A stretch of DNA of 19,499 nt, from contig CAYOOA010000039.1 in NCBI GenBank assembly GCA_964405455.1, positions 1 to 19,499 on the forward strand. Direction: 5' to 3'. The translations under genes and the position numbers were made by a program. This document shows positions 6,543 to 14,205 of this stretch, piece by piece. Each line of letters starts with the position of its first letter. The first letter of the stretch is position 1. Under the pieces are notes generated by a model that saw only the letters and a list, made by a program, of their open reading frames with translations, was not told where the DNA came from and made no database searches. Origin of the DNA: CALESS01 sp964405455. Lineage in GTDB: Bacteria > Chloroflexota > Anaerolineae > Anaerolineales > Anaerolineaceae.

Positions 6543-7373
6543 ATGCAAACAGGATTGGGATTTCAAGCCCTGGGGGATGTCAGGTCGCCGGCAATCGTGT
6601 TCCTGCACGGGGGCGGCGTGTCGGGCTGGATGTGGGAACCGGTTGCCAGTCGGCTGGCTGACCGCTTCTACTGCCTGATACCGGATTTGCCGGAGTTCGG
6701 GCGCAGCCGGGAGATCAAGCCCCTTACGATCCGCGGGGCAGCCGGCCTGACAGCGGATCTCATCCGCGAGCAGGTTCCCGGCGGACGGGCAGCGGTGGTC
6801 GGGGTATCCGAGGGGGCGCAAATTGCCGTCCAGATGCTGGCGGAGCATCCCGGTGTGGTGGAGCGGGCGGTGATCAGCAGTGCGTTGCTGCGCCCGATCT
6901 GGTTCTCCGGGCTTTTGACCGAAGGATTAATCCGCTGGTCATTCCGGGTTTCCGTGCCGCCCTATCGCAACAGTGATGGGTGGATCCGCCTGAATATGAA
7001 ATATTCAGCCGGCATCCCGGAAACCTACTTTCCACAATTCAAGACAGAGTTCCAGCAATTAACCGAGGACGGCTTCACCCACGTGATGCTGGAGAACCAG
7101 AGATTCCGCCAGCCTGCCGGGTTGGAAAAATACACTTCGGAGGTGCTGGTTTGCGTCGGGCGCAGGGAATACGGGGCCATGCAAGCCTCCGCCCGCGACT
7201 TGCTGCAGGTGCTGCCCAACAGCCGGGGGGTGCGGGTTGACCTGGGCCGCAAGGGCAGCCTGGCCAGCGAGCACAACTGGCCGTTGACTGAACCGGATTT
7301 GTTTGCCCGGACGGTGGCGGCTTTTTTGCAAGGGCAGGCTTTACCTGGAGAATTGACACTCCTGGAGAAATAA
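6543..7373 (+). CDS. Alpha/beta hydrolase fold protein
   Basis: A 276-residue alpha/beta hydrolase. The oxyanion-side motif FLHGGGVSGWMW appears at about residues 19-30. The nucleophile elbow is GVSEGA with Ser89, and the likely catalytic histidine is His244 in SEHNWPL near the C-terminus. A cap region lies at about 115-190. The order of motifs fits an esterase, lipase-like or C-C hydrolase; the substrate cannot be told. No signal peptide is seen. GAGGGAGG before the ATG fixes the start, although the frame is open for 27 codons upstream. It is a single-gene unit: a terminator precedes it and another follows, shared with the convergent sugar kinase gene. Confidence 0.85.
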   Translation: MQTGLGFQALGDVRSPAIVFLHGGGVSGWMWEPVASRLADRFYCLIPDLPEFGRSREIKPLTIRGAAGLTADLIREQVPGGRAAVVGVSEGAQIAVQMLAEHPGVVERAVISSALLRPIWFSGLLTEGLIRWSFRVSVPPYRNSDGWIRLNMKYSAGIPETYFPQFKTEFQQLTEDGFTHVMLENQRFRQPAGLEKYTSEVLVCVGRREYGAMQASARDLLQVLPNSRGVRVDLGRKGSLASEHNWPLTEPDLFARTVAAFLQGQALPGELTLLEK

Positions 7374-7376
7374 ATC

Positions 7377-7406
7377 AAAAGTGCCGGAATAAAGCCGGAG
7401 CTTTTT
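7377..7406. terminator. Bidirectional terminator between hydrolase and sugar kinase genes
   Basis: AAAAG...CCGG pairs with CCGG...CTTTT with a two-base internal mismatch on each side and a seven-base loop. The flanking A-run and T-run let it serve both convergent genes. Confidence 0.65.
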
Positions 7407-7415
7407 GTGTTGGGG

Positions 7416-8381
7416 TTATTCCGGGTGGGCGGCTAAAAATGCTTCCACTTCGGGCAGGGTGGGCATGGCCGGGATGGCCCCCTGTTTGGTGGCGGTCAGT
7501 GCGCCGACCGCGCTGGCAAAGCGGAAGGCCTGTTTCAAATCCGCAGGAGTCAATCTGGAGCGCCAGACCGGGGTCTGTGTCAGTCGGTTGAGCAGCCCGC
7601 CGATGAAGGAATCACCGCAGCCGGTGGCATCCACCGCCTGGACCTTGAAAGCCGGGATGAAACCCTGGCTGCCGGCGATGAAATAATGGCTGCCCTGCGC
7701 TCCCAGCGTCAGGATGACCAGGGACAGGCCGGCCTTGAGCAGTTCCGCTCCGGCCGCCACCGGGTCGCTGGAACCGGTCAGCAGGCAGGCTTCATCCTCA
7801 TTCACCTTGACCAGGTCCACCCTGGGCAGCATGGCCTGGACCTGCTCCAGGGCCTGGGTGGGGGACTCCCACAGGCTGGGGCGGTAGTTGACATCAAACG
7901 AGACCAACCCGCCGGCAGCATGCACCCTGTCCACCGCGGCGTGGGTGGCGGAGCGGGCCGGCTCGGCGCCCAGACTGAGGGAACCGATATGCAGGGCGCG
8001 GGTGGATGCCAATAAATTCCCATCCAGGTCCTGCGGCGCGAGCTGCAAGTCCGCCCCGGGATTGCGATAAAAGACATATTCACTGGTGGCGGCATCCGGC
8101 TTGGCGATGAAGGCCAGGGTGGTGCGGGCCTGCCGGTCAAAACGCAGGCCGCTGATGTCCACCCCCTCTGCACGCAGGGTCTCGGCCAGGGCATGTCCAA
8201 AGGCATCCTCGCCCACCTTGCCGATAAAGGCCGCCTGACTGCCCAGGCGGTGCGCGGCAACGGCCACGTTGGCAGGCGCTCCGCCCGGGCGGGGGATGAA
8301 GGCACTCACCTCGGCCAGCCGCCGGCCGAACTCGGCCGGGAAAAAGTCGATCAGCATCTCACCCAGGCAGACAAGATCCAT
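7416..8381 (-). CDS. PfkB-family carbohydrate kinase, fructokinase-like
   Basis: A 321-residue ribokinase-family sugar kinase that phosphorylates a sugar with ATP in the cytosol. The first PfkB signature is seen as PGGAPANVAVAAHRLG (about residues 32-47). The second is DATGCGDSFIGG at 251-262, with Asp257 as the catalytic base and a Gly-rich anion hole. GKVGEDAFG and FDVNYRPSLW are also typical. The sequence looks closest to bacterial fructokinases, but ribokinase or KDG kinase activity cannot be excluded. The ATG at 8381 has GGAGG six bases upstream; a TTG two codons earlier would place the site too close. The second signature has Cys where Ala is usual (TGCGD for TGAGD), a variant found in the family. 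It is transcribed from a promoter interlocked with that of the DUF402 gene. Confidence 0.88.
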   Translation of the reverse strand: MDLVCLGEMLIDFFPAEFGRRLAEVSAFIPRPGGAPANVAVAAHRLGSQAAFIGKVGEDAFGHALAETLRAEGVDISGLRFDRQARTTLAFIAKPDAATSEYVFYRNPGADLQLAPQDLDGNLLASTRALHIGSLSLGAEPARSATHAAVDRVHAAGGLVSFDVNYRPSLWESPTQALEQVQAMLPRVDLVKVNEDEACLLTGSSDPVAAGAELLKAGLSLVILTLGAQGSHYFIAGSQGFIPAFKVQAVDATGCGDSFIGGLLNRLTQTPVWRSRLTPADLKQAFRFASAVGALTATKQGAIPAMPTLPEVEAFLAAHPE

Positions 8382-8408
8382 CTCCAACCTCCAACTTGAT
8401 CTGCGAAA

Positions 8409-8436
8409 ATTGTAGCATGGATTTGGCAGTTGTCAG
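8409..8436 (-). promoter_or_regulatory. Promoter of the PfkB kinase gene
   Basis: Read on the minus strand, CTGACA (8436-8431) is followed by a 16-base spacer and TACAAT (8414-8409), with TG one base ahead making an extended -10. The predicted transcript starts near 8402, about 20 bases before the ATG. Its -35 shares five bases with the -35 of the opposite promoter. Confidence 0.7.
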
Positions 8437-8458
8437 GCGGGCTTTTCTTGCGTACAAT
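8430..8458 (+). promoter_or_regulatory. Promoter of the DUF402 gene
   Basis: TTGTCA (8430-8435), a 17-base spacer and TACAAT (8453-8458) form a near-consensus housekeeping promoter. The predicted start near 8465 supports the ATG at 8490 for the gene. A small dyad, AATCC-ACT-GGATT (8465-8477), lies right at the start site and may be an operator. Confidence 0.75.
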
Positions 8459-8489
8459 CAATCCAATCCACTGGATTCGGGGCAGGTAC

Positions 8490-9080
8490 ATGAACGGGTT
8501 CAACGACAAGTTTTTCCATCAAAAGCGGGTCTGTGCCCACCGTCCTGGCTGGAAACGGATGGAAAAACGCCGTTTCACCATCTCCCCGCTCAACCAGGAT
8601 GGCCTGACCGGTTTTGTTTCACTGCTGCAAATGGACCGGGTGCGAACCCCGCTAATCAAGAAAATCCACGGCGAGTCCGTAACCATTGCCGGGGATGGCT
8701 ATGCCTGGGTGCAATACTTCCTGGAGGGCAGGGATTATTCGGCGGTGGCCACCCTGGATCCGGACGGGAAGCTGGTGCAGTGGTACGTGGATGTGATCTC
8801 CAGGATGGGACTGGATGAGCGCGGCTGGCCCTGGTATGACGATCTCTACCTGGATGTGGTTTCGGTTCCCAGGGGTTGGGTGGAAATCATCGATGGGGAT
8901 GATTTGAACCTGGCATTGAAGAATGGGGCCATCTCCGGGGTACTTTACACCCAGGCCTGGGCGTCCGCCAAGCGGATTGCCCGGGAATTGGCGGCAGATA
9001 ACTTCCAGTTGAGCGAGCGGGTTTTGGAGGACCGGGAGCGGCTGCGCTTATTGCCGCCGGACCTGCAGGGGAACTGGTAG
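8490..9080 (+). CDS. DUF402 domain protein, possible nucleotide phosphatase-like
   Basis: A 196-residue protein with the DUF402 pattern in its second half: a Trp/Tyr-rich strand set, WYDDLYLDVVSVPRGWVEI, and an acidic IDGDDLNLALKNGAIS stretch. Some DUF402 relatives (FomD and Ntdp type) hydrolyse nucleoside phosphates or nucleotidyl phosphonates using metal bound by Asp and Glu. This one keeps several Asp in the expected places, but activity is inferred only. The ATG at 8490 lies just after the predicted transcript start and has GGGG and AGG upstream. An in-frame ATG 23 codons later is possible. There is no signal peptide or membrane span, and no terminator is obvious before the next gene. Confidence 0.72.
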   Translation: MNGFNDKFFHQKRVCAHRPGWKRMEKRRFTISPLNQDGLTGFVSLLQMDRVRTPLIKKIHGESVTIAGDGYAWVQYFLEGRDYSAVATLDPDGKLVQWYVDVISRMGLDERGWPWYDDLYLDVVSVPRGWVEIIDGDDLNLALKNGAISGVLYTQAWASAKRIARELAADNFQLSERVLEDRERLRLLPPDLQGNW

Positions 9081-9122
9081 TCCTTTCGGGAAATCATCAT
9101 AACCCCATCAAGCGGGCCGTGT

Positions 9123-9128
9123 TACAAT
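9123..9128 (+). promoter_or_regulatory. Candidate -10 box before the S-component gene
   Basis: TACAAT, the same -10 as the nearby kinase and DUF402 promoters, lies 31 bases before the start codon. The -35 is not convincing. Confidence 0.4.
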
Positions 9129-9158
9129 ATCAGCGATTAATAAACAGGAGATCAATTC

Positions 9159-9719
9159 ATGCCGCAAGATCGAACACGGAAAATTGTTGTTACTGGCGTC
9201 CTGGGCGCCATTTCTGTTTTTCTGGGCCTGACCCGCTGGGGATTTATCCCCTGGTTTGGCGGGATTTCCCTGACCATCATGCATATCCCGGTCATCATTG
9301 GCGCCGTGCTGGAAGGCCCCGTGGTGGGTACGGCCATTGGCCTGATCTTCGGCCTGTTCAGTATGATCCAGGCGGCCGTTGCGCCAAATTTCCCCTCGGA
9401 TGTTTGGTTCACCAACCCCATCCTGGCCGTTCTGCCGCGCCTGTTCATCGGCCCGCTGGCCTGGCTGGCCTGGAAAGGCCTCCAGCGCTGGCCGGTGGCC
9501 GGGTTGATTGCAGCCGGCCTGACGGGCAGCCTGACCAATACAATCCTGGTCCTGGGGACCATCGGATTATTGAACTTACTGCCGTGGGCGGCGATCCCGC
9601 CCATCGTGGTGGCCAACGGCTTGCCGGAGGCGGGTGTTTCAGCCGTGTTGGTGCTGCTGGTGGTGGCGGCCTGGCGTGGTTTTAAGATTGGGAAAAAGCA
9701 GGGAGCAGACCTGGGCTAG
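9159..9719 (+). CDS. ECF transporter S component (substrate-binding membrane subunit)
   Basis: A 186-residue membrane protein of the ECF-type S-component superfamily, which captures a vitamin or metal and docks on an EcfT-ATPase module for import. About six hydrophobic spans are seen, with characteristic stretches SLTIMHIPVIIGAVLEGPVV (about residues 37-56), IGLIFGLFSM, and NPILAVLPRLFIGPLAWLAW. The sequence does not show which vitamin is bound; a folate- or pantothenate-type S component is possible. ACAGGAG lies before the ATG. The partner genes (T component and fused ATPase) lie just beyond on the opposite strand, separated by a methyltransferase gene, so the transporter set is split into two converging transcripts. 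Confidence 0.85.
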   Translation: MPQDRTRKIVVTGVLGAISVFLGLTRWGFIPWFGGISLTIMHIPVIIGAVLEGPVVGTAIGLIFGLFSMIQAAVAPNFPSDVWFTNPILAVLPRLFIGPLAWLAWKGLQRWPVAGLIAAGLTGSLTNTILVLGTIGLLNLLPWAAIPPIVVANGLPEAGVSAVLVLLVVAAWRGFKIGKKQGADLG

Positions 9720-9733
9720 GTATATCAATAAAT

Positions 9734-9783
9734 AAAAGGCCGGATGTTTTCAGGAAAATCTCCTGAACATCCGGCCTTTTTTT
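9734..9783. terminator. Strong bidirectional terminator between convergent genes
   Basis: A stem of about 20 base pairs with a two-base bulge (AAAAGGCCGGATGTT side) and a loop of about seven bases, with an A-run on one side and a seven-base T-run on the other. It serves both the S-component gene and the minus-strand operon. Confidence 0.92.
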
Positions 9784-9787
9784 AAAT

Positions 9788-10804
9788 CTAAGGTAAGGCG
9801 GAATGATCCTTGCGCCGCACGCGCAGGAGGGTGATCTTGGTGGGATGGTTATATGGGCTGGGATCGGCCGGAAGATGGGCGGAAAAAGATTGCGTATAGC
9901 CTGTGATATCTTCAGGGACCGGAATGAGGGCTTCATTTTCCATGTAACCGTCAGCGCATAAAGCCTGGAGGGCGGCCAGGTTCTCCTGCCCGCTGACGAA
10001 AAGGGCATTATTGATGGCCACCAACCAACCGTTATGAGCGATCAACGGGCGGACCTTGTTGATGAGCCGGCCGAACTGGTTCACCAGGTCCACTTTTCCA
10101 CCTTCGGTCTTGGAGAAGAAGGGGGCATCCAGGAGGACGCAGTCAAACTGGCGTTCCTGGCGACGCAGTCCGCCAACCACCCGGAAGAAATCCCCGCTTT
10201 GCACCTGCTGGCGGCCCATAAAATCCGGGTTCAGCCGGGCGGAACGGGTTGCCAGGTCCAGGTAGCGCGGATTCAGGTCGGTTTGACATACAGAAACTGC
10301 CCCTCCAGCCAGGGCGGCAATGCCAAGGCTGCCGGTATAGGCAAAGGTATTCAGGACTGTTTTTCCGGACAGGTTGTCCTTCAGCCAGGCGCGCAGGTTG
10401 CGCGTGTCCAGGTAGAAGCTGGCATCCTGGTTCAGGCGCAGGTCCAGGGCGTACCAGGTGCCGTTTTCCTGGATCCGGTCGGCAAGATGCTCTCCCTGCA
10501 GCAGCACTCCCCGGCGGGCTTCCAGCTCGGCTGCGTGGCGTGTTTTCAGCAGGACGGATTGCACGAACGGCAGATGTTCCCGGTAGAATTGGGCGGCAGT
10601 TGGAAGGATGGATGATATTTCAGCCGGCGGGTTGGCCAGGTTGGAGAGCAGCAGGGTTTGACCAAATAAATCAGCGCTGAACCCCGGCAGGCCTTCATAA
10701 AAGCCGTTGAACAGGCGCAGGGCGGTTTGATGCGAGCCGTCCAGTTCCGGCAGGCGTTTCTGCAGGGCGGTATTCAGCAAATTCAGCAGGGCGGTTACTT
10801 CCAT
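9788..10804 (-). CDS. Class I SAM-dependent methyltransferase, RlmI/COG1092-like
   Basis: A 338-residue enzyme resembling 23S rRNA methyltransferases of the RlmI/RlmK type. LFNGFYEGLPGFSADLFG at the front matches the family's region after its PUA domain, which is missing or shortened here. DLRLNQDASFYLDTRNLR precedes motif I, VLNTFAYTGSLGIAALAGGA, then an acidic motif II, TDLNP. Motif IV is DAPFF at about 226-230 instead of the usual DPPxF. The later cysteine motif of m5C enzymes is replaced by INNALFVSG (about 264-272), so m5C chemistry is doubtful. The target is unknown. Its ATG begins one base after the T-component stop, and no good ribosome site is seen, so translation is probably coupled to that gene. 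The frame is open upstream, but only inside ecfT. Confidence 0.82.
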   Translation of the reverse strand: MEVTALLNLLNTALQKRLPELDGSHQTALRLFNGFYEGLPGFSADLFGQTLLLSNLANPPAEISSILPTAAQFYREHLPFVQSVLLKTRHAAELEARRGVLLQGEHLADRIQENGTWYALDLRLNQDASFYLDTRNLRAWLKDNLSGKTVLNTFAYTGSLGIAALAGGAVSVCQTDLNPRYLDLATRSARLNPDFMGRQQVQSGDFFRVVGGLRRQERQFDCVLLDAPFFSKTEGGKVDLVNQFGRLINKVRPLIAHNGWLVAINNALFVSGQENLAALQALCADGYMENEALIPVPEDITGYTQSFSAHLPADPSPYNHPTKITLLRVRRKDHSALP

Positions 10805-10805
10805 C

Positions 10806-11627
10806 TTACAGGAAAAAAATACCCACGCAGGCGGCCAGGCCGAGGACCAGGGCGAGTGCATCCAGCCAGCCAAAGTGCATCTCAACCAGGGCGGTGCGGT
10901 GGAGGGAGTCGCCGTAGGCGCGCGCATCCATGGCCAGGGCCAGCATCTCCGCCCGGCGCAGACTGGTCAGGAAGAGCGGGATCAACATGGGGGCGATCCG
11001 CCGGACGCGCTGGATGATGCCGCCGGAGGTGGTGTCCCAGTCCACCCCGCGGGCGGCCTGGGCCTTGGCGATCCGCTCGGCTGTCTGGGCCAACTGGGGA
11101 ATGAAACGCAGGGTGATCTGCACCACCAGCACCAGGTCGTGAGCCGGCAGGCCCAGGCGGGTGAACGGCGAAAGCAGGCTGCCCAGGCTGTTGGTTAATT
11201 CAGAGGTGGAAAGGGTGGCGGTTGTCAGGGAAAGGGCCAGGATCAGGGTGGTGAAGCGCAGCAGCAGCATACCGGCGACGACAAAATCCGCCGGGGTGAT
11301 CTTGAGCGAAGCAATTGTCCAGAGCACGGGCGGGGCATCCCCGCTGGAATTGAAGAGGATTTGCAGGACCGCCAGGATCAGCAGGAAGGGCAGGGGCGGT
11401 AGCAGGCCGCGCAATGCGTAGCGAAAAGGAATCCGCCCGGCGATGAAGCCCAGGATGACCAGCAGGAAGGCGGCGGCCAGCCCGATGGGAGTGTGGATGA
11501 CCGTGATGGTCAGGATGAGAGAGACAAACAGGATCAGGCGGACGCGGCCGTCCAGGCGGTGCAGGGGCGAGGAAATTGGCAGGTACTGGCCGATGTTGAC
11601 ACTGCGCAGAAACTCAAACTGGCTCAT
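10806..11627 (-). CDS. ecfT: ECF transporter T component (energy-coupling transmembrane subunit)
   Basis: A 273-residue membrane protein that links the two ATPase domains to the S component. Five to six spans are seen: at about 30-62, 76-92, 113-137, 160-180 and 250-273. The two short Ala-Arg motifs that contact the ATPases lie in the cytosolic helices, as KAQAARGVDW (Arg193) and AMDARAYGDS (Arg236). Length and motifs are normal for the family. The ATG overlaps the stop of the ATPase gene in an ATGA arrangement, and the gene ends one base before the methyltransferase start, so all three are one operon. Confidence 0.92.
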   Translation of the reverse strand: MSQFEFLRSVNIGQYLPISSPLHRLDGRVRLILFVSLILTITVIHTPIGLAAAFLLVILGFIAGRIPFRYALRGLLPPLPFLLILAVLQILFNSSGDAPPVLWTIASLKITPADFVVAGMLLLRFTTLILALSLTTATLSTSELTNSLGSLLSPFTRLGLPAHDLVLVVQITLRFIPQLAQTAERIAKAQAARGVDWDTTSGGIIQRVRRIAPMLIPLFLTSLRRAEMLALAMDARAYGDSLHRTALVEMHFGWLDALALVLGLAACVGIFFL

Positions 11628-13369
11628 CGGGCTGCCCTCCAGGCCGTCAGGACGGCGGTCACCAGTTGGGCCGGGGTGAGCACATCTGCCGGGATCGGCC
11701 AGCCGTGGGAGCGGAGGTCCGCCGCCAGGCGGGCTGCCAGGGGCGGTTCCAACCCGGTGGCGGCTAACTCGGCAGGCCGGTTGAAAATGCAGGCCAGGCA
11801 GTCCTGCATCACCGAGCGGCCCTGGTGGAGCACCACGGCATCCCGGGCCAGGGCGACGACATCTTCCATCTGGTGGGAGGAAAGCACCAGCGTGGCGCCG
11901 GTCTGCAGGCGCAGGTTGCCCAGGCGGTTGAGCGTGGTGCGGCGGGCGGCCGGATCCAGGCCGGCCAGGGGTTCGTCCAGCAGGAGGATCCGCGGGCTGA
12001 GGGCTAAAATCGAGGCCAGGGCCACCTTGCGGCGTTCGCCGCCGCTCAGGGTGAAGGTCAGGCGGTCCTTGAAGGCCTCAAAATCCAGCCCGACCAATTC
12101 CATTGCCCGCCGCACACGCTGGGCCAGCGGCTCATCCGAGGTGAACTGGCGCGGGCCGTAAGCGATTTCATCACCGACGTATTGCTCAAAAAACTGGTTC
12201 TCCGGGTTTTGGAAAACCAACCCGGCCAGGGCAACCACATCGCGGGTCTTAATCTTGGGGTCATTGAGCAGGTAAGGTCCAACGCGCACGCTGCCTTTTT
12301 GCGGGCGCAGCAGGCCGTTGAGGTGCTGCAGGAGGGTGGATTTGCCGGAACCGGTGGCGCCCAGCAGGGCGTAGCCGCTGCCTTCGGGGATTTCCAGCGA
12401 GACTGAAGTGAGCGCCTGGTGGGCCAGGGGGGTATCCAGCATATACACGTGGGCCAGGTCATCCACCTGGATGATGGGCGCCGCTGTCGTTGCCCCGGCT
12501 TGTGATGCTGGCGAAAGGGTCACCTCGCCGTGCGGCAGGGACAGCAAGGCTGCCTGCAGGTCGGAAGCTGAATAAATGGCTGATGGAAAATTGGAGATGG
12601 ATTGGCGCAGTGATTCCGCCACGGCGGCCGCGGGCGGCTGCTCCAGGTCCCACTCCGCCAGGCGAACTGGCTGGGAGAAAATGACGGCGGGTAAATCATC
12701 CGCCACCAGCCGGCCCTTGCTCAAGACGACCAGGCGCTCGGCGTTGGCGGCTTCTTCCATGAAGTGGGTGATGAACAGGATGGTCATCCCGGCGGCGTGC
12801 AGCCGGCGCATGATCTCCAGCACCGAACGGCGGCCGACCGGGTCCAGCATGGTGGTGGCTTCATCAAAGATGATGCAGCGTGGCCGCATGGCGAGCACTC
12901 CGGCAATCGCCAGGCGCTGTTTCTGCCCGGCCGAAAGCAGGTGGGGCGGGCGCAGGCTGTGCTGGCTCAGCCCGACCTGTTCAAGGGCTTCATCCACCCG
13001 GCGGCGGATCTCCGCAGGGGCAACGGCCAGGTTTTCCGGGCCGAAGGCGGCATCCTCCTCGACGATACCGGCGACAATCTGGTCTTCCGGGTTTTGAAAG
13101 ACCATGCCGATCGTGGCGCGGATTTGGGGACGGTTGCGCCGGTCGCGGGTATCCATGCCGTTAATGCGCACCTGGCCGGAGGTCGGCAGCAGCAGGGCAT
13201 TCAGTTGCCGGACCAGGGTGGTCTTGCCGGAGCCGTTGGCGCCCAGCAGGGCCACCCATTCTCCCTCGCGGATGGTTAAATTAACATCTTCCAGGGCCGG
13301 ACGAAGGGCAGCTTCATCATCCTGGAAGTGATAAGAAAGATGTTCAATTTCGATCAACGCACTCGGCAT
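11624..13369 (-). CDS. ECF transporter fused double ATPase (EcfA1-EcfA2 in one chain)
   Basis: A 581-residue protein holding two ABC ATPase domains that power the ECF transporter; most bacteria use two separate subunits. Domain 1: Walker A GANGSGKT (43-50), Q-loop Gln92, signature LSAGQ (145-149), Walker B ending DEAT with Glu170, switch His202. A linker (about 235-297) follows. Domain 2: Walker A GATGSGKS (337-344), Gln387, signature LSGGE (441-445), Glu466 in DEPLAGLD, His499. All catalytic residues are kept in both halves; only the domain 1 signature deviates, with Ala for the middle Gly. A tail of about 60 residues follows domain 2. The start is the only good ATG, and it has no ribosome site. 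It leads the operon with ecfT and the methyltransferase gene. Confidence 0.93.
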   Translation of the reverse strand: MPSALIEIEHLSYHFQDDEAALRPALEDVNLTIREGEWVALLGANGSGKTTLVRQLNALLLPTSGQVRINGMDTRDRRNRPQIRATIGMVFQNPEDQIVAGIVEEDAAFGPENLAVAPAEIRRRVDEALEQVGLSQHSLRPPHLLSAGQKQRLAIAGVLAMRPRCIIFDEATTMLDPVGRRSVLEIMRRLHAAGMTILFITHFMEEAANAERLVVLSKGRLVADDLPAVIFSQPVRLAEWDLEQPPAAAVAESLRQSISNFPSAIYSASDLQAALLSLPHGEVTLSPASQAGATTAAPIIQVDDLAHVYMLDTPLAHQALTSVSLEIPEGSGYALLGATGSGKSTLLQHLNGLLRPQKGSVRVGPYLLNDPKIKTRDVVALAGLVFQNPENQFFEQYVGDEIAYGPRQFTSDEPLAQRVRRAMELVGLDFEAFKDRLTFTLSGGERRKVALASILALSPRILLLDEPLAGLDPAARRTTLNRLGNLRLQTGATLVLSSHQMEDVVALARDAVVLHQGRSVMQDCLACIFNRPAELAATGLEPPLAARLAADLRSHGWPIPADVLTPAQLVTAVLTAWRAAR

Positions 13370-13378
13370 ACCGTTCGA

Positions 13379-13384
13379 ATTCTA
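13379..13384 (-). promoter_or_regulatory. Extended -10 box directly before the double-ATPase start codon
   Basis: Read on the minus strand the sequence is TGATAGAAT, an extended -10 (TG, one base, TAGAAT). It ends nine bases before the ATG at 13369, so transcription would start only about two to four bases ahead of it. No -35 and no ribosome site are seen. Confidence 0.5.
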
Positions 13385-13462
13385 TCACAGGCTGAACAAC
13401 ACGGTGGAATCCCGGTTCGTTTCGTGGTAATGTTAGCATATCCGGAGGGGCGGGAGAGAGTC

Positions 13463-14164
13463 ATGCAACCGTCTGAAACCATCCAGGTGGGGATTAACCG
13501 TTGGCTGGGCAAGCAAATCGGCATGATCTTGCTTGGCGTGGCCGCTTTGTTTCTATCAGCGGGTACGCTCAAATGGCCCATGGGTTGGGTGCAAGTGGGT
13601 CTTTTGGTGATTGCCTTATTGATCCAGGTGGGTCTTCTCCTGCCGCGCAACCCGGAACTGTTTGTCGAAAGATCGAAATTACAACCGGGCACCAAAAAAT
13701 GGGACATTCTGCTCACAATCCTGGGGGCGGTGGTACTGCCGTTTGCGGTCTGGATCGTGGCCGGGTTCGATTTTCGCCACCACTGGTCGCAGGGCATCCC
13801 GCTGAAATGGATGCTGTACGGCGGGACGATCTGGCTGTTTGGCTATTGTTTGATACTCTGGGCCATGGCGGTGAATACCTTTTTCTCCGCCACCGTGCGG
13901 ATCCAAAGCGAGCGCAGCCAGCAGGTCGTTTCCAGCGGGCCGTATGCATTCATTCGCCATCCGGGCTATGCCGGCATGCTGATTTACCTGCTCATCACGC
14001 CGCTCATGCTGGGAAGCTGGTGGGCTTTCATTCCGGCAGGGCTGGGGGCGGCCATAATTATCCTCCGCACAGCCCTGGAAGACCGCATGCTGCAGCACGA
14101 ATTACCCGGCTATGCAGATTATGCCAGCCGGGTACGGTTTCGCTTATTCCCTGGGATATGGTAA
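13463..14164 (+). CDS. Isoprenylcysteine carboxyl methyltransferase family membrane protein
   Basis: A 233-residue integral membrane protein of the ICMT/PEMT-like superfamily. The SAM-binding hallmark SSGPYAFIRHPGYAGM is at residues 157-172, with Arg165-His166-Pro167 in the core. The C-terminal RTALEDRMLQHELPGYADYA with Glu206 completes the family's cofactor site. About five spans are seen (18-35, 42-61, 80-101, 118-140, 173-203). Bacterial members methylate lipids, quinone-like compounds or other hydrophobic substrates; the true one is unknown. The ATG at 13463 was chosen because GGGAGAGAG precedes it; the frame is open further upstream, but only across the divergent ATPase start. Confidence 0.85.
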   Translation: MQPSETIQVGINRWLGKQIGMILLGVAALFLSAGTLKWPMGWVQVGLLVIALLIQVGLLLPRNPELFVERSKLQPGTKKWDILLTILGAVVLPFAVWIVAGFDFRHHWSQGIPLKWMLYGGTIWLFGYCLILWAMAVNTFFSATVRIQSERSQQVVSSGPYAFIRHPGYAGMLIYLLITPLMLGSWWAFIPAGLGAAIIILRTALEDRMLQHELPGYADYASRVRFRLFPGIW

Positions 14165-14205
14165 GATTTGCCAGTAAATAGATCCAACCAGGAGCAGAGA
14201 AATAC

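Noticed and set aside
9081..9158. A possible vitamin riboswitch before the S-component gene
   Set aside because: The predicted leader is only about 25 bases, too short for any known riboswitch, and no aptamer-like pairing is visible.
11624..13369. Degenerate ATP site in the fused ATPase because of LSAGQ in domain 1
   Set aside because: Walker A, Walker B, Q-loop and switch His are intact in both halves, and one Gly-to-Ala change in the signature is not enough to call a dead site.
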